NCBI GenBank assembly: GCA_900708905.1
Contig: CAADRB010000031.1
Span: 784,429-848,428, forward strand
Length of the DNA stretch: 64,000 bases
Source of the DNA: Hymenolepis diminuta
Taxonomy: Eukaryota > Platyhelminthes > Cestoda > Cyclophyllidea > Hymenolepididae
Reading direction: 5' to 3'
The translations under genes and the position numbers were made by a program. The notes under the pieces were generated by a model. The model was not told the DNA's origin. It saw nothing but the letters and a program-made list of their open reading frames with translations, and did not search any database. Positions 14,301 to 26,300 of the stretch are shown one piece after another. Position 1 is the stretch's first letter. Each line of letters starts with the position of its first letter.

Positions 14301-17300
14301 TTTGATTGAAGAATGGGTGATGTTCCATGAAAATATAAATTCCTAAATTTCGAGCCCTTTAAGCCCTGCATTCACCAAAACAATAAAGTTGCAAATTATT
14401 CTACTTAAACTAACTGGGCAAAAAGCTGGAATTACCACAAAATGGCAAGAAGGAGGGGACGAAAAGAATACCTGAATCATGCGCTTCCTTTCGTTGACAT
14501 CTTGGGTGTTAGAAATTGCGTCGGCAAGGTTGGATTCAGCTCGTGAAAGCCATCTGTCAAGTTCTCGCTCGAGCGTTTTCAGCTCATCAGTAGCTGTCAT
14601 CATCTTTTCTAATTCATCCAGCCGAGCTTTCACTTGAGCACTGGTTTCATTCCAGCACTGACGCACTTCCTCAACTACAAAAATATAATAAGAATAATAA
14701 AATTCAATTGAAATTAAACAAAAAAACATTAAATTTACCAAACCACCTCAGAAAAACTTCAAAATGAAAGAAAATATTCTAGCGCTTATAACATTCAGAG
14801 CTTAAAAATAACTTTAGAACATCATTTTTTAAATGAAATAAATTTAAAAATAAATTACAAAAAAGGCAAAAAATAACGGATTAAAATTTCAATTTAGCAA
14901 GTAATTTTAAAGATATTTGAATTTAAGAAATATGTACTGGTGTTAATAAATCTCAAATATAGAAAAGCATTTAAAAATATCTTTATTTAAATAAACGATT
15001 GCAAATAACTGACAGATACTTTGCTAACTTTGTCACTTGGTGGTAAAAGAACCCGAATAGGCAATAACTTTGTTTAAACTAATTTTGAGAATTATTAAAG
15101 CAAAAAAAAGAAGAAAATGCACCAGATATTGTGACTTGTTAAAGGTCACCAAATTCTTTAAAAGGTTGGATTGAGAGCCCAACTTCTATTGTTTTTAATC
15201 AGATTCTAACACAAATGAACGCATCATATAGTGAACTGCCTTCATTTATGTCTTGTTTACAAAACACTAAAGCAACCACCCATCAATAATTAATTTAACA
15301 AAACGCTGCTAAGATATTTTTCAGAAGTATGCAGCTGTACTCAATTCTACTAAGACTAGCATCTTTGAAACCATTTCCTTAATCAGATAAATACTAAAAA
15401 CTCATAAAATTCGGGAACAAACAACAGTAAGAACAAACGCTTTATATATTATTAAACAACAGACTTCTAGTACGACTATATTTTATACAATGTTAAAAAA
15501 TACTCCAAAGTACGACCGCGCTTGCTGAAAAACTGTCGCCTCGTACAAATAATAAATTTGAAAAAAAAACATTTTCTTATCATTCCCGAATTTCAAAATT
15601 TGGGAGCAAATTTTGAAGAAAGCGCCAATCAGTCTTGGAACTTCATTCAGATAAGTTTATAAAACTAGACGTATTGTGTATATCAACGAACCTACTGCAT
15701 CTATAGGATCTTCAAGCACTTTAGGTTCTTCAAATTCAATTTGAGGATCAGTTTTATCGATTATTGGCAATTTAGACTCTTCTGAATGACTCTTCGAACT
15801 CGATTCATACTCAGACTCAGATGAACAGACATTTTGAGGAAAAGATTCTATTGACTTTTCAGTGTCTTCTTCAAGAAGCGTGCTCAAAGAAGGCAGACTT
15901 GGGGGTTTCCGCTTGACAGTAGTCTCCAAAATATGCATTCTCTTAATTGTTTTTGGAGTTCGCATAGGTGAGCACGGTTCTTTTGAACGGAAAATGGAGA
16001 TATGTTCTGAGGATTCTAATTCTGAAAGACACGGTGTTTGATCCTTGAATGTCTCATCAGTATCTCCAAATATTTCTGCTAATGATAGTCTTCCTGTTGG
16101 TTCTGGAGCATCATTGGTGCCCGTGGACGAAGAGAAATTTGATGAATCAGGAATAGAAGCTCTTCGAGAGTGGGTTTGAATAAAATCCACATGTCCAGTA
16201 CAGGATTCTTCATTTACAGAGTTAACGACTTTTGCAATGTCCACAGCCCCCGAAGTCTCACTAACAAACTCATTTACGGTGCGTTTTATGTTACCAACGA
16301 CACGAATTAAGGACGAGGTGAGATATGAGGACATATTTTCGTGAAGAAGAGTACAACATGTATTTAAATTTGCAGCTGTTCATTTGAGTACTATATCATT
16401 CACTGCTTGGGTGGAGGAGCAGAGAACAAGTTATATTTGCTCTCCTCTCTGTAACCAATAAACGTACTCTGGACGACAACCAATCACAACTCAGTTAACG
16501 TGACTTTAAGGAAATGGCCAATGATAAAGACAAGAGCCTCAAAAGTAAAATGCTCGCCAATTTGAACTTTTTAAATAAATGAGCCGGAAGAAAATTTTCC
16601 ATGAGGCAATCAGGGAAAATAGTACTCAAATAGCTCTGTGAAATTTAAATAGCAGCTCCACTTTTTCATCCGACCGCATTATATGACAGACAACCCTGAT
16701 AATGTTGCAAATATTATTAATTATTTAAGCAGCTCGATTTCTAGAAGCGATTACTCGAGGTTTCAAAAAAGTTAACATCATGTTTGCATATATAATCAGC
16801 CAGACGCAGCAGAGTTATCGTTATTGTTCAAACACTCTTTTCTACCAATCTGACAAAAATAATTCGTCCAAACAATTAGGATGTTTTTCGCTACATTACA
16901 AAGAAGCGGTAAAGTAGTCTTTTGAAAAATGACAGACGATTATTACTTTAAAAAATCGAGACCTGGACTTATTCAGTATGTCATTTAAGTCCTCAAATAT
17001 ACGGACGCTGCGTTAAGTAAAAAAAGGCGAAACGAAAAGTGAGGGAAAACTGAAGCGGTCTTAAAAAATCCCACGCAATAATTGTAAACTGAACTTATTA
17101 CTATCGTAATAAGAATTTGAAGTTCGCGTTAGTCAAATACTAACTTGAAATATATTACAGCTTTAGGTAGCAACACATATCGAATATTATTGTTTGATTA
17201 CAGGTTTTTCTAGAGTCCTAGTAACCAAATTTTTCAGCAATCGTCTTGCAGATTCACTCATTTTTTGCTTTTTATTTAAATAAATTCTTGAACCTGAATG

Positions 17301-20300
17301 GGTACAAAATGCACTCAAACAATACGCTATCTAAACATTAACTTTCTACATCCATTAAGGGAAATGCTTGAATTACATTGGGTAGGTAATTTGCGTTGAG
17401 AGCAGGTATCCTGGAGAAAATCAAATTCTTCCGCCCTAATTATTGTCCTGCCTTAAGCAGCGCGGTAGGACATTCACATTTCTGGATATGCACTGATAAG
17501 CATCGACCTCGTGATCTCCAACATGCAAGTTAACCAGTGCGCCGTCGCTACATATCTTCATTATAGTTGCCTTTTATTTACTAAATCATAACAGCGCGAT
17601 GGGAAAATTTAATGGGTAGAAAACAACGGTAAAAAGGTGCATTTATAACTTTTGCTCGTTAATTTCTTGGTTAAGGAGAATCGAAAATTTGAATAACAAA
17701 ATGACTCTGTTCCGCTAGAGAAGTCGAAACCAATCCTTTGCTCGACATATGAACTACTTTGCTTCATAATAATCAGGATTCGTATTTTACATGGCTTATA
17801 AAGCAGAAATCAGTTGTCGACATTGTCAGACAACACCCATTCATTCATTCTTCATTCAAATAGCGATACCAAATGAAACGCCTTTCGTAATATACTTAAT
17901 TTTGAATAATTAAATTCATACATGTATTCTAATCTCAATTAGAAAGACATTGTGCGATTATTGTGCAATCGACAGAAAGGAATTGACTTCAACATTTACC
18001 AATAGAAAGATATTTCTCTTGGTAAGACATCATTTTACAAACCTATTCAGAGATGTGCTATCCTAGTGAGGCACTATAACAAGTCAAATATTCATTTGTC
18101 TGTTTACTTGTCTTGACTTCCATAGCTAGAATTTATGAAAAACTCCTATTGTTGGCTAAAATTGATCAACATGGTTAGGGATCTAAAAAACTAGCTTTGT
18201 ACTGATGGGCATCGAGATTGTGAGCTCTGACTTGACAGACGTGCACTCCGGTCACTGTGCCACCAGTTGGTAAACTACTAATAACCATTATGATGCCATT
18301 CTACCCATTGGATATACGAATGTGATAAAAATCTCACTTCTACGATTTATCATTTAGAGAGTATCAAAGGAAAGGTGAAATAAGGATGTTGAAATTTGTG
18401 CAAATTTCTGGGTTAGGGTCTGTATTTTTCAGTATTTTCATAATATTACTGCCTGGGACTTTGTATTTCTAACGCCGTCTTTTAATAATTGTTACAGGAC
18501 AATATCAATCATTTGCATTCCAATTTCACTCGCTAAACGCTGTCTTATACATGCTAGTTACATTTTACTTAAATAAATAAGAAACAGACCCAAAATTAAA
18601 ATTAACCAGTCAAGCTTTGAATATTAGGAACATAATCTCACCAATTAACATAGGATTCAATTTATTAAATTCGAGCATTAGGGAATTGAAAAGTGAACTA
18701 TACACCTTATGAGAATATGGACAAATCAACACTTTCAGAGTTCAAATAAAATAAGAAACTTGATGCTTTGACTTCGTTGTTTCTGTTCTTGATCTCTTCC
18801 CCTGTTTCATACCTTATTGGATCCGTCTGCTGTTCCTATTTCATGATTAACACTTATAAGTCTATAGAATCGTCATGAAAAGCAACAAAAATAATGAAAT
18901 TTTACTCACCCATAGCAGAAAGTTGATCAGCGTATTTATTGTCAGTAGATCGTAATTCCTCTCCAAGCCGTTGTGTTTCGATAGTGAGTTTATCCAACTG
19001 CGGTTTACGGGCTTCTAACTCGATAGCATATTGCTAAAAGGCGAATCCGAAAACACAAATGCGAGTCAGATTGAACCTCTAACGAAAGGCGCACACTTGC
19101 GTTAAGCTACAAGCCTGTGGATTTGCATTCATTTATGATTCTGCACCAATGCGGACAGAAAAAGGTCTCCTGCTATGTGGCTTTCTGACCAGTACATACA
19201 TCCATTCTACCTCCTGCCCCTCTTTCCGTTATTGCTCCGTCTATACGCATTAGATTGCCTGCCTAAAATGCTGATTTCTGATTAGCCGGATGAGACAGTA
19301 CAGAAATTAGCATTATCATAGCAATTAACAAGGTCGATTCAAGTAATATCCAGGATCTAGATTTTGTAGTTTATAATGACGATTAAAATAGTGAGCTCGT
19401 CAAGTCCGGACTAATATCCCACGCTTATGGATTCAATTATCAGGCCTAGTAATACTGGTTATGAATAGTTTTATATTTTGATACTTTCGTTGTTTTCATT
19501 GGCAGTTTGATACTAAATTTTCATTAAACATTCCAATTAAACACAAACCACTCTAGGATAAGTAAGTAAATCCTTATTATATCAGCAAAAAGTTTAAACA
19601 CAATAAATTCGAATGGATATTCAAAAATTTCAGTCTCGTACCGTTGAATATCAGCTTTACTTGGCCAGTATGATTTTCTTTAACTTTTAAAGTAACCTCT
19701 TGGAGTAAGTAGGAAGAAACCATCCCATTCTTAGAATAATGATTCGACATAATTGTACCATTTTAACAAAATTCAAAATAATACCAATAGTAGAAAATTA
19801 AATTGTATATAAGTATACTTAAAATCTACTCTCCCACTTGCCGAGAAAATTTCAAGAAAGAAAACGAATATGATTTGTCATTGTAAATTTATATAATTCA
19901 GGGTGTTTTTGCGGAGTTAACTAAATGTATTTCCGGAATATTTAAAAATGAACCTGAACACAGCATAGATTCGAAAATTCATCTCATATAAAAAGTGGTT
20001 AAGTATTAATTTATTCCCACTTTTAGAAGGAACGAACTGTCATCTTTTTCCATCCCTAACCTTTATTTGCTAATCCAACTGGAAATGAATGCATTTTTCT
20101 TATTTCCAGGCAAAAATTATTTGTAATCTGTAAGCAAATAAGGCTTCCCGTAAATAATCAAACTAGCACACACTAAATTAATGAGTCCTGTGTTTTCTCT
20201 CATTGTTTTCCTTAAATTTTTATTGAACAAGTTTATAAATTCTCAAATAGCAAGCGATTACGCAATAATTCGTCGCAGCAGCCAAAACATCTACACTATG

Positions 20301-23300
20301 CAAAAGGAAGAGCGACTTCATTTTGATTTGCTGTCCCTACCGCTTGGAGACACTAAATTCTCTAGTTAATTTCAATATTAAAAGGAAAAAGAAAATTAAT
20401 TGGTTATTCTCATTAAATAAGAGTGGTCAATTTATTTTCATATACGTATAGATGGATGTTCCCTGCGATAGGCCAGAGCTAGTTCCACAACCTGCCTAAC
20501 AGTGCATTCAAGATCCCCTTATCCACATGAACAGTATGAATTATTCCAATCAGGCAAGCGAATACATAACCTTAGGTTCTTCATTTTGGTAAGAGAGCTT
20601 TTAGAAATCAGAACATGCTTCTTCAACCTCTTTTTCCTTCCCCTTTCCTCTTTCAAATATATAAATAATTTGGAGTTTAATTACTTACATTTTTATCACC
20701 AAATGGTTAAGATAATTTATCGATTTATCGTGAAAGCAGTATCAGCACAACTTAGAAGGATTTTATTCAACAAAAAACTGAAATTCTGAATATATTCAAA
20801 ATTAGATAGTTTGATTATATAATTGTGATATAATTTACTTCCGGTGACTGAGACTTTAAAATGTTTATTGAGTAAGCAAAGACGTGTCATATATTTTCTT
20901 AAACATAATGAATATAACTTAAAAGGATTCCCTTTTTATTTACAATTGGTATTTCAGTAGGAAATTAATAAGTTATGAGTAATCTTAACAAACACAAACC
21001 TGAAGCTGTATTTGAATTACTGGGGGATATAGCGAACGAAATGCGTAGGAATCATCACCTGATCGATTCTGAAACGCGGAAAAAGGTACAGATTATAATA
21101 TGCGTTGAAATTTTAAATAAAAGTAAGAATTTCATTGGAGGGTAATAGAAATGTAAAGTGACTCGCTAAAAGAAGTTGCTATCGTGAGTCTCACCTCAGC
21201 TTAGAAGAAATCAAGACTTACATAACGAAAGCGTTTATAAATAAACATTTTATGAAAAAAAGGAATGACTTAGGCATGGTTTTAGTTTCACTTTTATTAT
21301 TTCTTGACAAAAATTCATTAAAGTCTAGAGGTATTCATATGAAGTAGTGAATGTTTGAATTTTGAATCTGGGCCCAACGATAGTACACTTCAAACGTTTA
21401 TCGACGATTTTTAACTATTGGAAGTTAATATATCTAAATGATTAGTTTGAATGAACTTTATTGAACTCAATATGTTATAACGAAATTAACTCCTATCATC
21501 TTGTACGGGCCTTGGCTTTTCGAAAAATGTATCTACATTTTTCAACTGGTAAATAATCTCGGGATGCCGCGATCGTGAAGTTGCTCTGATAACAGGAGAA
21601 ATCTTGAACTTCGAACATTAGAATGTGAATCCGAAGATCAAATTGTGTAAGACTGATTTAATGACTCGATTTTACCTTTTGCTTCTCGATCTCTTTCTCT
21701 TAACCTATTAAAGACTACTTTACAGCTCACTGTCTTCAGATGCTTTCCTGTAGTGCAAAATTGCAAACTATTTTTGCTTTAATAATAAATGAATAGCCTG
21801 CTAATTTTTTATTTATCTTAATCTGTTTTATGATTTTCGGCATTATTTTAACATTGTTTATTATCATTGAAGATAATGACTCTTTAAACAAAGGCTAGAT
21901 CTACGAGTATCAAATCAGCATTTTCACTTCCGAAATAACGTTAAAAGTAAATATCCATGTGAAAGTATGTGGGGATTCATCTAAACATCGTCTGTTTGCA
22001 TGGAGCAAAAGGAATAGAGATAATCGCCAGTCATCTTTTCGTATCAGCAGCTCGCTAGCAAATTAAAAGTAGGTAAGTTATGGCTTTTACGGCCATTTGG
22101 AGCATGGATTTTAATGCATAGACAAATGCCAATTATATGAAACAGAAAATTATATATTCGCAATATTTTGAGTTTCGAAACAGAGTCAGTCTGAAAGACT
22201 TGCAATATATATCTACAGAGTGATTGAAATTTAACTCTCAATAAAATTCCTCAGACGTCAAAACTGTCAATAACAGGAAATTTGGAAGCCGCTTGTCCGA
22301 CTTAATAGATAGATAGTGATGGGGTATTATATTGTTTTGAGAAACTGCAAGCTACGTTTTGAATTTCCAATAGACCTCGTATTAAGTGTTTTAATTGTCT
22401 TTAAAAAACGCCAAATCCAAATTTAGATTTAAAATCAGAGCATGGTACAATAAAAATTCTTTTAAATGAATGCTTAGAGCTCATATTTAGTTTACCAGGG
22501 TGCTGTTTTCTTCCTCATTTATAAATCCCGTTTAAGTATGAAGAAGGGCTAAAGTAAATTTGCCCGTTTTAGCCTACTGACACCAATTAATTTTATGATT
22601 AGGTCATTGTCCTGAAATCGTTCTTGAAGTACAATAAATTGTGCATTGAAGAAGTAAGAAAAAAGCAAATTGCAAGTGAATGGTCAGAAATTAAAAATTA
22701 TGCCTAAGAAGCCCATTATAAGACCATTTTAATGAAAAACGACCACAAAAGTAATTCAAGATAAATTTAGAATTTTCATTTAGGGTTATAAGCAATCATG
22801 TAAATATGACTTCGACGGCTGATGAGAAGGCATACTAAATAAATTAAATGCGATCCGTTTTAGAATATTCAAGAACAATGTCTTATGAGTGAGATTTGAA
22901 AGAATTAAGGGTTAGAATTTTATCCAGTCCCCGGATAAGTTATACCATCACAAATAGTCTTCTTGCTCAGACCTTACGATAATGTCTATTTCTCCCGTTG
23001 GTGTGATTTTACCAAAACTCACTCAATCAAACTCTTGATATAAAAAATTTTTTAGAAGTAACTGACCCATCATTTAAAAATATATTTAATAAAACAGTCT
23101 CTTACCTTAATATGAGCAATGACTGCATTTTGATTGAAGTCTCCACCAAGGCAAGCGATTGAAGAATTAAGATACACCGAAACATTATCCAACCAGAAGG
23201 CCAGTTTTCTAATAGATGCCTCTAAATCACTCTCTGAGTTTGATAGTTGAGACATCTGAGAGGTTGTCTGCAGTGGTGTCTTGAGGTTGAAGGTGAAAAA

Positions 23301-26300
23301 ACTGTTGATTTACATATTCGGAATATAATTCTTAACACCGAAATAAGTAAACTCACAATTTTGTCGGGATAATCGATTCTAAGGAGCTGGCATACAGTCC
23401 TCCATTCGTCAAGACTTTTCTCGATACTACTGACAACTTCGGGGTTAATTTCGGGAATAACGTAGTTGTGTTGTGGAGATTGGAGGGGGGAACGAATATC
23501 TGAGATGTAATTGTCGAAAGCCTGTTCTACAGCTCGCAGCGTATGTCCAGTACCACTTCCGTTTGGGCTAAACTCGCTGCGTAATTGCTCCTGATTCGTA
23601 CATATAACGGGAATGTTAGTCTTTGATGTCTGATAACTGCTATTTATGTAAATGCATTTGGCCTATATTTTCTTTCTTTAAGTCGTTAAGTTCAAACAAT
23701 ACACAAAAAAATACGAAAAATCGATCAAAAAATATTCTGAATATATTGAATTTTAAATACATATATAAAAGAAAATCAGACGAACTGATTTCTGACTAGG
23801 ATGCCTGAATTATAGTGCTTCGTAAGTTCTCCCAACATGGGTAAATAGAACTTCATATGAAGAAGGACCAATAATTTGCCATTTTTATGGTAACTATAAA
23901 ATTAAAATCAGTTCGGCTTATGGTATAAGCCCAGGGGACTATTCTAAACAATTTGAAAAACAATTGACATTACATTCAAAATCCACTTAAGAGCGTTTTA
24001 AATTATGCCACTGAATAATTTTTGCAGACGTAGCTATCATCCTAAATTCCAGACTAATTAGTATTCAGTATTTTTCTTATTCAAAACTTCAGTTACGTTG
24101 TCGTATATTAACCAAATTGGGTTAATGATGAGAGCAGTAATAAATGCAACAGTGAGCACTGTTAAGAACCTCTTAAGTAATTACACTGTTCTATTGATGA
24201 CATGATATCTCCACTCAATTTACTTAACTATTAAATAAGTTCTGACCATTGGGAGCGAGATCTCGTCCAAGAATCCAGGACTCAATTCCTAAAATTTGAA
24301 CTTTTGTGCATTAGGTAATTAACTAAACTAATTAAACATGAGACAGCTTGATGATATCAGAATTCAATTAGAGTAATGTTTTTTTCATATTTTAAATTCA
24401 TTCTTTACTTCCAACTAACTCTCCTCCTCATCCAATAGTGAAATACTTGACTGTCCCTAAGATTAAAATTTTTACCGTTTACAACTGCTCTACACTTTGC
24501 AACTGAGTCCAGATGATCAAGAATGATCAGTTAATGATCGTATTACAAAAACGATTTTGACATAAAGATGCACAGCCTTATATGCTACGGTTGCTAATGG
24601 GGAGAAATAATATCCTTGGAGCTTGAGTTCCAATGTCCACCTCTTTGCCCCTAATATCTTCATGAACATATACCTTGCGATCCAGCTCTAAGTCGTCTGA
24701 TGCCAGGAGAAAGCTAACACCTGAAATTGCTTGACTTTAAAGAATGGCTGGCTACACTACTGCCATCTGTATTTTAGTAGAGCATTTAGCAGATATACAC
24801 TAATATTTACAGCTTCGAAACCAGCTAGAACTTGAACTTCGCAAAGTTCACCGAGCTGTGTTCGTTCAAGGCGAACTCTGCTTATTATGTTCTCTACAAT
24901 CAGCGCTGTTGGTTTTTTTACAATCCAAATATATAGAAATTTAGCCAGTTTTGAAAATTCGAAAATCGTGTGGAAAGAGGGAAACGCGGCCAAAAACCTG
25001 TAAACTGATCAGCGCAAACACTTTATAATGCACAACTTTGACACATAACACCAATTGTAAAGAAAGTACGTAAAAATTGAAGAATAAATTAATTTGTAGT
25101 ACAAATAAAAAAAAATCAACTACAAGAATTATACTTGATATCTTACCTGAATTATGAAGGAACAGTTTTATGGTTGCGTCTTTTGCAGTCATGAAAATAG
25201 GCTAATGTCTAACATTGGCATTTAGATTCTAAATATTATTAAACCAACGGAGATAAACGGGTATTGCAAAGGTCTAATATGTCGTTATTCTTGAAAAAAA
25301 AGAGATTCAGTGGTTGACATTATTAAACCAGGCTTTGATGAGTCACTCGTATAACTGAATGCGCTTTTTGCTCTCTGCAAACTCTGAGTTTTTTATTAAT
25401 TTCTATAGGTTCATGAGTTTCTGCCGGTGGAGTTCACAGCTTATTGATTGGTTGGTTGACTTTAGTGGCTCGTTGTGTTATACAGGGAAAAAATTCTATT
25501 TAAATAACCAAAAACAAAGATTTTGTTTAGCTATCCATTCCGCTGACTCCTTTAAATCGGCATATCTAAGCGATTTTTCTGCGGCTATGTTTTGTAACCA
25601 GTTTGATTTCATTTTAATATTATTATCGTGTTCTGCTAATTTAGTTTGACCCAACAGAAATTCACTCTTACAAATGCCTAATTAAGACTCTCTTTATGGC
25701 GGGTGATTATCATTAGCAATGAAGGAAGGAATATGTGGACCTCTCCGAAACACAGTGGTGGATTTCACTGATGGCGCCTTATATAAAATATAACGAGAAT
25801 GTTCGTTATAGGAAATAAAGGTTTTACGCATTTCTACTTTCGTAACAGAACAGACTACTAGATGAAAGCATCAATACTTAAGTCACCTAGAAATTTGAAT
25901 TTCAGGATTTTAATGATCATATAAACAAATATAATCAAAATAAGGAATATTATCAATTCACAATTCGAGCTTAAAAATGCTATTTTTCACATATTTTCAT
26001 ATTTTTGCTAATATTTTTGCCAATTGCTGACAGTTTTCCTTTATCCTACAATTATACTTTGATTAATACAAAACTCTTTTAATAAATACCTTTAACTTCG
26101 AAGATGTCCCATTTTCCACTGAATTCAAGGCAACTGATAATGTATTTGTCTAACACGATCCTACAGCTGTTTTTGGCATTTACAGATAAATCGAAAAGGC
26201 TAAAAATAGATATTCATTTTTGCAATACTACTGATAAGCACTTTAGTAATATGCAACTATAAGGAATCAAAACAAATTTTCAAACTAAAAGTTGTCCAGG

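Larger units (their letters stand above)
14675..18909 (-). other. Intron W35-W37 (4.2 kb) containing alternative exon W36
   Basis: Contains the alternative exon W36 (15692-16334), its promoter-like upstream region and two tRNA-like repeat copies at about 17491-17550 and 18201-18275. The rest is AT-rich without recognised genes. Confidence 0.7.

Noticed and set aside
17491..18275. Functional tRNA genes
   Set aside because: A- and B-box-like segments exist but no cloverleaf with paired acceptor stem and anticodon arm can be drawn; better read as SINE relics.
20998..21090. Plus-strand reading through W34 that looks coding (AVFELLGDIANEM)
   Set aside because: The minus strand has a matching acceptor and donor and keeps the dystrophin frame; the plus reading has no neighbours.
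24757..25649. Several 78-96 codon open stretches on both strands
   Set aside because: Hydrophobic AT-rich chance translations inside an intron; no recognisable family.
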